Source: a virus
Length of the DNA stretch: 20,279 bases
IMG/VR virus record: IMGVR_UViG_3300032053_000675
Location: 1-20,279 of that record
Strand: one strand, 5' to 3'
The position numbers were made by a program, and so were the translations under genes. A model generated the notes under the pieces. The model was not told where the DNA came from. It was given only the letters and a program-made list of their open reading frames with translations, and did not search any database. Shown in pieces: positions 14,049 to 20,279 of this stretch; position 1 is the first letter of the stretch, and every line of letters starts with the position of its first letter.

Positions 14049-15885
14049 AAACACCCGAAATCCAGCTATTCACTTCTTGTACTCCTGTTATAGAAACATT
14101 TTGAGAACATCCAAATACAACTTTAACAGGACTAGTAATCTTTTCAACTATGGTGGTTAATTGAGTATCTATTACTGGATCTCCAGTATTGGTTAAAATC
14201 TTACTTCCTTCTTTATGTGAACTAATTATCTCACCTAATAAAGCCCTGGCTGGCTCTAAAGCAGCATCGGGTTCTTCTATATGAATATCTCCCATAGCAT
14301 CTTTATAAACCGTAAAACCAGTTGGAGCTAATATTCCTTCCATAATCATTGTTGGAATATCTTTCTCGTCGCACTTAACACCATCTTTAATAGAGATAAA
14401 TAATTTCACTATAGTAGTAAAAATATTAATTAAGTTAATAATAGCTAACTTCTGCATAGCCCCGCGACCAAAGCTAACTCTATAACCAACCACAAACTCT
14501 TCAATCAGCTTTAAAAATTCTTCCAAAAATTGCTTAATCATAGCTTCAAATCTAGCTATTATGCTACGAAGTATAACTATAATATCCATAAACATACTAG
14601 ATATCATATTTCTAAGATTACTTGTCCATTCTTTAAACTGATTAATTTTATCCGTAAAAGCTTTAAGATCTGGTTGTTTTAAACTTATTCGTTTAGTCCA
14701 TGCTGGATCGTTCTTTGGAGTTCCAATACCAAAAGGAGAAAATTCTTTTTCAATTTTACTTAAATCTATTTTTTCTCCCGGCTCCATAGTTCTCCAGTTA
14801 CGATTTGAAATATTTTCAATTGAACCACCTAAACCAATATTCATTTTAGCTGGTGGATTATATTTATTAGGATCGTTATATTCAGCTTCACGCTCAGCAT
14901 CAGTTTTGTTTCTGTTTTTAATTGCCGTAAAATTTGGTAACCTAAAAGTAAAACTATCTGGAATTTTAAAACTAGAAAAATCTAATTTGTTTAAAGCTAA
15001 AAGTATCCCGTCAATAAAACACTGTAAAGGCTTAAGAACTATAACCAAAAATTGAGAAAGTAAATCAACAAAACCTTGTAGTGTAGGTAATACTAATGGG
15101 ACAATAAAAGATAATACCAAATCAATACCAAAACCATCTAAGAAAAATCCTATATCCATAAGAGCTGCAGAAAGCGCAGCTAATATACGATAAAAATCTG
15201 GTAAACAAGTCCATTCTAATAAAAATTTTAAAAACTGACATATATCAATATATTGACCTAAACCCTTAAGCATATTTCCTAAATCAATAAATCGTTGAAT
15301 TATATCATTCCACATAGCATCTAAACCCATTCGTAACTGCGATAAAATTCCCTCAAGACCACTTTTCCAATCAAAGTTTTTAATATCCTGAAGAGCTTGA
15401 CGTAAATCACAAGGAGGACATTTCTTTAATCCTTCCCAGGCAGCTCCCTTAAATTTATCCCAACTTTGAAACTTATCTAAAGGATTTGTCGTCTGGGCAG
15501 TCCCAATTCCTTGAACTGTTTGACTGTTAATTCCTGTATTATTATCTAACCCACCTATTGTACTAGCGTCGTCAAAACTAATAGTATCAGGAGCAGCATC
15601 TCCCGCCTTTTTCTTAATCTCCTTAAGAATATTATCAGTAGAAGGAGCATCTTCTAAAAGCTTATTCGCCTTCTTCATTTCGGCATTAAGCTCTTTATCT
15701 ATATTGCTAATAGTATCTGATAAAATTTCTTCGGTAGTTCTTTGAGTGGCGGCTGCCATTCCCATAACATTTTGAAGAAAAGGAGTAGTCATAGCAAAAA
15801 CAGAACGCTCATCGCTAGAAAAGGCACAACCCTTTTCATATGCTCTTATTATAGCCTGACAGTCTTGAAAATCAGTAACACCCAT
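14047..15885 (-). CDS. Large hydrophobic virion-region protein of unknown function (612 aa)
   Basis: The family is not recognised. The N-terminal third is polar and helical (about 50-95 with many Lys/Glu). A CPPC motif is at 156-159. A long hydrophobic region (about 205-300) includes YIDICQFLKFLLEW, YRILAALSAALMDIGFFLDG and VLSFIVPLVLPTLQGFVDLL. A polar linker (about 305-400) precedes a second hydrophobic helical region (about 425-500) with MFMDIIVILRSIIARF and AIINLINIFTTIVKLFISI. The C-terminal 110 residues are mixed. The hydrophobic helices could be membrane-spanning or amphipathic, so an internal head protein ejected into the host membrane is one possibility (inference). Translation is coupled by a TAATG overlap with the 211-residue gene, and no strong ribosome site is seen. 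The portal gene follows after 10 bases. Confidence 0.65.
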   Translation of the reverse strand: MGVTDFQDCQAIIRAYEKGCAFSSDERSVFAMTTPFLQNVMGMAAATQRTTEEILSDTISNIDKELNAEMKKANKLLEDAPSTDNILKEIKKKAGDAAPDTISFDDASTIGGLDNNTGINSQTVQGIGTAQTTNPLDKFQSWDKFKGAAWEGLKKCPPCDLRQALQDIKNFDWKSGLEGILSQLRMGLDAMWNDIIQRFIDLGNMLKGLGQYIDICQFLKFLLEWTCLPDFYRILAALSAALMDIGFFLDGFGIDLVLSFIVPLVLPTLQGFVDLLSQFLVIVLKPLQCFIDGILLALNKLDFSSFKIPDSFTFRLPNFTAIKNRNKTDAEREAEYNDPNKYNPPAKMNIGLGGSIENISNRNWRTMEPGEKIDLSKIEKEFSPFGIGTPKNDPAWTKRISLKQPDLKAFTDKINQFKEWTSNLRNMISSMFMDIIVILRSIIARFEAMIKQFLEEFLKLIEEFVVGYRVSFGRGAMQKLAIINLINIFTTIVKLFISIKDGVKCDEKDIPTMIMEGILAPTGFTVYKDAMGDIHIEEPDAALEPARALLGEIISSHKEGSKILTNTGDPVIDTQLTTIVEKITSPVKVVFGCSQNVSITGVQEVNSWISGV

Positions 15886-16520
15886 TATGCAATCTCATCC
15901 GGGATAGGAACACCCATTGGTTCTAGTGGTTTAAAAATAGGTTTAATAAAATTCTTCCATAACAGATTCATTAATTGTTTGAGTAATATCTTTTGTAAAT
16001 CTTCCATATTCAATGGTTTTACAATTTGTGGTTGCCCTCTGTCTGGACGTTCTAAACCCGTTTTACCTTCGGGAGTATCTGGCCACATAGTAACCATTTG
16101 ATTGGGATTTGCGCGGATCTTTTTCATCTCTTCTCTATCGGGATACATTTGTCTAGCAGCTTCATCCCCACGATCTTTCATTGCTTCCCGACATTCTTTA
16201 TATTGAGCGTATGTAATTTTATCTCCCGCGCCTGGGTATTTGCGGTTGAGGGCTGCAATAATGTGGTGATCTAAATCTTTATCTAAAGATATCGAAAAGT
16301 CTCCGACCTTACCATCGATTCTTACTTGAAAGACTTCTGCTAATAATTTACAAGCAAGTGCTTTATTAGCTAATGTTGTCCATTCATCTTTTATATCAGA
16401 TGGAGCTTTAGGAAATGGTTTTCCTTCGGGCATTCCCGCGTCTAATTGAGGTTCTACAAAATCGATTTCTGGCCGAAAATTTAGAATTGATCTATCAGAC
16501 TGTTCGAGAACGTGTTTCAC
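15885..16520 (-). CDS. Hypothetical protein between terminase and portal (211 aa)
   Basis: The family is not recognised. It is a soluble, mostly helical protein with ANKALACKLLAEVFQVRIDG (about 50-70), a basic segment DKDLDHHIIAALNRKYPGAG, and YAQYKECREAMKDRGDEAAR. A Pro-rich middle (PDTPEGKTGLERPDRGQPQ) leads to a C-terminal helix, LQKILLKQLMNLLWKNFIKP. GTG at 16520 is the start: it overlaps the TAG of the preceding gene (TAGTG), giving coupled translation, and no ATG is near. Its stop overlaps the next ATG (TAATG). Such tight packing suggests the 145-, 211- and 612-residue proteins are made together and may act in one structure. Confidence 0.6.
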   Translation of the reverse strand: MKHVLEQSDRSILNFRPEIDFVEPQLDAGMPEGKPFPKAPSDIKDEWTTLANKALACKLLAEVFQVRIDGKVGDFSISLDKDLDHHIIAALNRKYPGAGDKITYAQYKECREAMKDRGDEAARQMYPDREEMKKIRANPNQMVTMWPDTPEGKTGLERPDRGQPQIVKPLNMEDLQKILLKQLMNLLWKNFIKPIFKPLEPMGVPIPDEIA

Positions 16521-16957
16521 TATACAAGTACCTGTGTTGCAATAATTTTGAGTTTAGCCCCATTTAAATGCTGAACCGGAACTGAACGAGGAACATTAAC
16601 ATAAATCCAAAAAGGATTATAAGTTACAATTCCTGTTATATTGGGAATATCAATAGTATTTCCAGGAGTTATAGAATTCCATTCATCTATCGACGGCTGT
16701 GTATCTCCGGTTTTTAATTTAATCATAAAACCTGAAGTACCAATTGTTCCCAACAAATCAAGACCACCACTATATAAATAAGGAACTACTTGAACACTTT
16801 CATAATTATATAAAACATTACTATTTCTAACATAAAGTTCTTTTTCTATAGTCCCGCCAACACGACCATCAAAACTTAATATTAAAGAATTAGTATATAA
16901 ATTATCTATACTATAGCTAACTGTATCTCCAGAATTTTCATATATAGCTAATGTCAT
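16520..16957 (-). CDS. Beta-rich virion-type protein (145 aa)
   Basis: The family name is not recalled. The sequence looks like a compact beta-sandwich: LILSFDGRVGGTIEKELYVR, then VQVVPYLYSGG, DTQPSIDEWNSITPGNTIDI, and ITGIVTYNPFWIYVNVP. This arrangement (GxxGGxxEKxLYVRN, QPSxxEWN, NPFWIYVxVP) recalls unannotated small beta-structured proteins found beside terminase and portal genes of tailed phages. AAGGAG lies six bases before the ATG. The ATG overlaps the TerL TGA stop (ATGA), so it is coupled to TerL. A neck, head-vertex or decoration role is possible (inference). No signal peptide or membrane segment. Confidence 0.65.
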   Translation of the reverse strand: MTLAIYENSGDTVSYSIDNLYTNSLILSFDGRVGGTIEKELYVRNSNVLYNYESVQVVPYLYSGGLDLLGTIGTSGFMIKLKTGDTQPSIDEWNSITPGNTIDIPNITGIVTYNPFWIYVNVPRSVPVQHLNGAKLKIIATQVLV

Positions 16958-19900
16958 CTAAGACTCCTTGATTTAGGCCTCGATAAACCACCCCGGCCAT
17001 TATTAGGTTTTATTCTACCAGACCATACTCTACTTAACAAGCTTTCTTTGTCCCATTTGGGCATAGGTTCATCTCTACTAAATCCGTCCCATCCCCAAAG
17101 ACCTACTTCTGGTTGGATATCTTTCTGGTTCCCGCCAGGAATTGGCGAAGAACTTTTTAAATCTCCTCTGTTCGTCGAAGGCTTATTCTCTGTCTTATTG
17201 TTTTCGTTTTGAATAAATATCGTCGAAGACTTCGTATCTGCTTCGTCTGGGACTGCTTTATTGATGTTAGGAACAAAGCCAACATTATTTGTATGTTTAA
17301 TTTTTCCATAGGCACTTTTTTCTAAAGAGAAAGATACCAAGGCCAACATTAGAGAATCTAATAAGTGATCTCCTGCTCTTCCGGGTTTAAAAGATTTGCG
17401 GCCTGTATCAGAAATTCTATTAATAACATATCCTTGTAATTGTTCAGTTAAAATCTTATCAGAAGCTGGATATCTAACTATTTGATTTTCAAAACATCTT
17501 TGAGCATTTTCGACTAAAAATTCTTTAGCGGCTTTAGGAATTGGTTGTTTAGTAAAAGGATCTATTACTTCGATATTTTCCCCAAAACCAAAACCCTTAA
17601 CTTTTCTCAAATTTGAATCAGGATGATTAGCTCCTCTTTTCTTATCCTTCAAAGAAGTCCAACCCCAATTATGTAACTGCTCAATATTCATAGACCCATG
17701 ACCCTTATCTACATAAATAAATTCAGGCTGCCAAAATCGATTCATCTTAGCTACTTCATCACACCCAGCAGTTTGAGTCCATCCTTCTCTACTAACAATC
17801 TTTCTATCTAATAAATAATATTTTTGATCTTTAAGATTTAAGCCCAAAACAGAGATATTAGTTCCATTTGCTGTATCGTTCCAATCAACCCCTATCGCAT
17901 ATACCCAATTTTTGTGATCTGGAGCTATGTCTCCATAATTATAGTTACTTTGAGCAGCCTCAATATACATATGCTGAAAAATACCTTCTTCTATCTCACC
18001 AAATTCTGCCAAAATTTCGTGTTTGTATCCCATAGAAGAACTACTCTCACGAAAAGTTCTTTCCATGTCGTCTCCCCAAAGAGGATTAATAGAAGATGGA
18101 TAAAAAAATTCTTTCCAACCCATAGACTGACACGTCTCATAAAATCTTTCTCTTTTACCTGTTGGGGTAGAAGACATTAAAACAGAAGCATTAGGATAGT
18201 TAGTAATAATTGCTAAAGTAGCATCCATATCGCTTTGATTTAAATAATCTGATTCATCATAAACCAAACAATGAGCGTGCTGCCCGCGAGCACTTGCTGC
18301 TCCTGATCCACTCTTTGTTCCTGCCGTAAATCCCGTAACTTTTGAACCATTGGTTAATTCAAGGGTATAATGAGGAGACTGTACACTATGCAATATAGAA
18401 TTATTTAAAGAAACAGTCCTTTTTAATAAAGATAACATTCCGTCAAAAAGTAATTTAATTTGAGACTGAAATGGAGTTATAACGACTATATGATATCCCT
18501 CTTCGGGTGAAATCCCAGGTTTAATAAATAATCTATATAACATCGAAATCATTAATACTTCTGTTTTCCCTAATTGCCGTCCGCAATTATGTAGAATAAT
18601 TGAAGAATTTGCTATAAAAGTATGAACTGTATCTAAACTTAAATCAAAAAGTTCATCAGCAGGTAATAATTCAATAGACTTAATATGATCCCAAGTAATA
18701 ACACCTTCTGATTTAACTTTATTTTTTTCTTCATTTTGAGTAGCAATTAATTTCCCAATGGCACTTTGTTTTTCTTTTCCAAAAATTACACCACCAACTA
18801 ATTCAAAAAATATAAGAATATCTTTAGACTTTGAAATATGAAGTTTATAAAAATCTCTAGTTCCTTTATAAGACTTTTTACTCTCAATTCTAATATATGA
18901 ATTTATTCCAAATTTTAATAATAATGCCTTAATTTGTTTTAGATAAGGTAGAGCCGTAGAAGCAATTCCTAATGAACATCTATAAGTATCTCTATTGTTC
19001 CTTTTCACTACCTCAACCCATCCATCACCCGCCCACATTCTTCCTAATAATAATCCCGCCTGACGACGACTTAAATCAAAAATAAAATTAGGCAACAATC
19101 TTTTTTCCATTACTACGTCTTTACAGCCAATAGACTCTAACCATTTAGAAACCGGATTTAAAACAGATCTTCCATTAGAAATTATTAAATCAAATCCGTT
19201 AGATTTTGAATATCTTTTACAAGAACTTCCTAAATTATTACAACAGATTTCAAACTCATCCAGATATAAACTATTATTATTTGTAAATTTTGCGCTTTGT
19301 CTTTCCCCATAACTTCCATCAGTGATAAAATAACCAAGAATCTTTAAATGATCATCTGTTATATTTAAATTATCTAATTGTTGAAATAGAGAAGTATTAT
19401 TACAAATTGCAATACGATCTCCTGCTTGAAGACCTTGCTTTATCGTTTTCCATTGCATAGGTAAATCTCGAACAAAATAACTATGACTTTTATCTACTAA
19501 ACCTTCTTTAATTAAAAATGGATGATCATTAGAAACTATAACTTCATGTCCTTGTTTCGTCTTAACCTTATATCTTATCTTCTTTCCAGTAGAAACAATA
19601 TCTAAAATAGTTGAAATTTTTGAAGTTAAAGTTTTTTCATCTACAGATATAACTCTATCTCCAACCTTTAGATCTTTTATTATTCTAGTTTGCCCATTTT
19701 CTAGAGTAATTTCTGTATTGGGATCTACACAACGTAAAACTTTTCTTCTCGATTGACATCTTAATATTTCAGCTTGATATGGGCGATGATACTTACTTTT
19801 AAATTCACGACCTTCAGATAAACAAGTTTGTTTCCAGTCGTAATATCCAGCAGGATCTTTACGTTTCCATATTTCTCCATCAGGATCTAAACAATACCAA

Positions 19901-20133
19901 TCTAGATTCTTTTCTGCCCATTTAACTGGATCTAATAAAGTTAAAGCTTCTTCGCTTTCAATATTAGATAAACTAGAAAGTAATTTATTGTCTATATATT
20001 CTTTAGGGATTCCATCACATTTAATTTTAAATACTGGTTTTATATTTGCGTTTTTAAAATCATTTTCATGTTTCTTCTTATACTTTTTAAGACAAGAAAA
20101 ACAAGTTTCTGTACATTTGTTAAGGTCAAACAT
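16954..20133 (-). CDS. Terminase large subunit, intein-containing precursor (1059 aa; 677 aa after splicing)
   Basis: DNA-packaging motor ATPase and headful or site-specific nuclease. The extein comprises residues 1-134 and 517-1059. The Walker A motif CGRQLGKT (517-524) directly follows the intein and RRKVLR precedes it. Walker B is HCLVYDES (D626, E627), with a coupling motif MSSTPTG (653-659). The nuclease RNase H-like acidic residues are D750 (IGVDWN), D809 (YVDKGHGS) and D922/D926 (GDHLLDSLMLAL). The C-terminal tail (about 950-1059) is polar, then basic (SRPKSRSLR), possibly contacting the portal or the small terminase. The N-terminus has a cysteine cluster (C7, C11, C14). The ATG has no ribosome site but follows an extended -10 promoter. 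The stop overlaps the next ATG (ATGA). The spliced length is normal for TerL. Confidence 0.93.
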   Translation of the reverse strand: MFDLNKCTETCFSCLKKYKKKHENDFKNANIKPVFKIKCDGIPKEYIDNKLLSSLSNIESEEALTLLDPVKWAEKNLDWYCLDPDGEIWKRKDPAGYYDWKQTCLSEGREFKSKYHRPYQAEILRCQSRRKVLRCVDPNTEITLENGQTRIIKDLKVGDRVISVDEKTLTSKISTILDIVSTGKKIRYKVKTKQGHEVIVSNDHPFLIKEGLVDKSHSYFVRDLPMQWKTIKQGLQAGDRIAICNNTSLFQQLDNLNITDDHLKILGYFITDGSYGERQSAKFTNNNSLYLDEFEICCNNLGSSCKRYSKSNGFDLIISNGRSVLNPVSKWLESIGCKDVVMEKRLLPNFIFDLSRRQAGLLLGRMWAGDGWVEVVKRNNRDTYRCSLGIASTALPYLKQIKALLLKFGINSYIRIESKKSYKGTRDFYKLHISKSKDILIFFELVGGVIFGKEKQSAIGKLIATQNEEKNKVKSEGVITWDHIKSIELLPADELFDLSLDTVHTFIANSSIILHNCGRQLGKTEVLMISMLYRLFIKPGISPEEGYHIVVITPFQSQIKLLFDGMLSLLKRTVSLNNSILHSVQSPHYTLELTNGSKVTGFTAGTKSGSGAASARGQHAHCLVYDESDYLNQSDMDATLAIITNYPNASVLMSSTPTGKRERFYETCQSMGWKEFFYPSSINPLWGDDMERTFRESSSSMGYKHEILAEFGEIEEGIFQHMYIEAAQSNYNYGDIAPDHKNWVYAIGVDWNDTANGTNISVLGLNLKDQKYYLLDRKIVSREGWTQTAGCDEVAKMNRFWQPEFIYVDKGHGSMNIEQLHNWGWTSLKDKKRGANHPDSNLRKVKGFGFGENIEVIDPFTKQPIPKAAKEFLVENAQRCFENQIVRYPASDKILTEQLQGYVINRISDTGRKSFKPGRAGDHLLDSLMLALVSFSLEKSAYGKIKHTNNVGFVPNINKAVPDEADTKSSTIFIQNENNKTENKPSTNRGDLKSSSPIPGGNQKDIQPEVGLWGWDGFSRDEPMPKWDKESLLSRVWSGRIKPNNGRGGLSRPKSRSLR
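18586..19731 (-). mobile_element. Intein with LAGLIDADG homing endonuclease in TerL (382 aa)
   Basis: Protein-splicing element, residues 135-516 of the precursor. The N-terminal splice motif begins with C135 (CVDPNTEITLENGQTRIIKD). Block B is GHEVIVSNDHPFL with H204. The homing endonuclease has two LAGLIDADG motifs, LGYFITDG (D272) and LLLGRMWAGDG (D370), both with intact acidic residues. The C-terminal blocks are LFDLSLDTVHTFIAN and HN (H515, N516), followed by extein C517. This is a class 1 arrangement: Cys1, terminal His-Asn and Cys+1. The insertion is in the P-loop, a known TerL insertion hotspot. All blocks look complete, so splicing and endonuclease activity are likely (inference). One sampled 60-base line in the endonuclease part has 13 G/C, against 21 in an extein line, hinting at a separate origin. 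Confidence 0.95.
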
Positions 20134-20139
20134 GTGAAT

Positions 20140-20148
20140 ATTATACCA
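20140..20148 (-). promoter_or_regulatory. Extended -10 promoter before TerL
   Basis: A perfect extended -10 (TGGTATAAT) on the minus strand. No good -35 is found at 16-18 bp spacing (GTTTAA, TGTTTA, ATGTTT). The predicted start of transcription is six or seven bases on, at or next to the TerL ATG (20131-20133), with no ribosome site between. The message may be leaderless. The element lies between the upstream stop at 20158 and the TerL ATG. Confidence 0.65.
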
Positions 20149-20157
20149 TTTTAAAAG

Positions 20158-20279
20158 TTATTTAAACATACCCTTAATTGGATTAAAGGCTCTCCAATTA
20201 GTAGCACCTATATAATTAGAGGCTTGTCTAGCTTTCGCCTGGAGGCCCATAAAGGCATTGCGCCCGCTAATCATATTTC
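20158..20279 (-). CDS. C-terminal end of unidentified upstream gene (partial)
   Basis: The open frame from the window edge ends at TAA 20158-20160, giving about 39 visible residues ending NPIKGMFK. The sequence (ISGRNAFMGLQAKARQASNY then IGATNWRAFNP) is too short to identify. Genes just before terL often encode the small terminase subunit, but nothing visible shows this. The frame is the same as that of TerL, separated by one stop codon and eight sense codons without a start codon. Confidence 0.55.
   Translation of the reverse strand, partial: NMISGRNAFMGLQAKARQASNYIGATNWRAFNPIKGMFK

Noticed and set aside
16954-20133. TerL read as two fused or disrupted genes
   Set aside because: The insertion has complete intein splice motifs and the flanking sequence joins into a normal P-loop, so a splicing intein explains it.
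1-20279. Stop-codon recoding or alternative genetic code
   Set aside because: TAA, TAG and TGA each terminate supported genes at sensible boundaries and no conserved domain is interrupted by a stop.
1-20279. CRISPR array, tRNA, insertion sequence, attachment site or diversity-generating repeat
   Set aside because: No regularly spaced repeats, cloverleaf-like segments, transposase or reverse transcriptase signatures were seen on either strand.

Overview
The window is part of the late structural (head, neck and tail) block of a tailed bacteriophage or prophage (Caudoviricetes). A tail sheath gene at the left edge indicates a contractile-tailed, myovirus-type particle. Every supported gene lies on the minus strand, so the transcriptional order runs from high to low coordinates. 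The DNA is AT-rich (about one third G+C by eye) and very compact, with many gene junctions overlapping or only a few bases apart. Most genes have strong AAGGAG-type ribosome binding sites. TAA, TAG and TGA all serve as stops, so there is no sign of stop-codon recoding. Nothing in the window identifies the bacterial host.

Right end (20279 to 16954), packaging: the last 39 or so codons of an unidentified upstream gene, then the large terminase subunit (TerL). TerL is interrupted exactly at its Walker A (P-loop) motif by a 382-residue LAGLIDADG-type intein. A perfect extended -10 element (TGnTATAAT) lies just before the TerL ATG and there is no ribosome binding site, so the message may be leaderless.

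16957 to 14047: three translationally coupled genes of unknown function sit between terminase and portal. They are a small beta-rich protein, a 211-residue protein, and a 612-residue protein with long hydrophobic segments.

14037 to 7198, capsid assembly: a portal protein with a C-terminal Mu gpF-like domain (TTG start); a 733-residue prohead protease-scaffold fusion with an apparent internal ribosome binding site and start that would make the scaffold alone; a 402-residue structural-type protein; and the HK97-fold major capsid protein. A strong intrinsic terminator directly follows the capsid gene.

7112 to 1, capsid accessory, neck and tail: two unknown proteins; a protein with two SbsA-type Ig-like domains; two small proteins; three putative neck, head-completion or tail-completion proteins (one with a CxC...CPYC zinc-knuckle-like motif); and the 5' part of the tail sheath gene. 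Together these genes would build the procapsid (portal, scaffold, protease, capsid protein), package DNA through TerL and the portal, seal the head, and join it to the contractile tail. The most notable points are the intein in the ATPase P-loop, the putative leaderless TerL promoter, the nested scaffold start, the portal-MuF fusion and the terminator after the capsid gene. I saw no clearly new defence or mobile system other than the intein.
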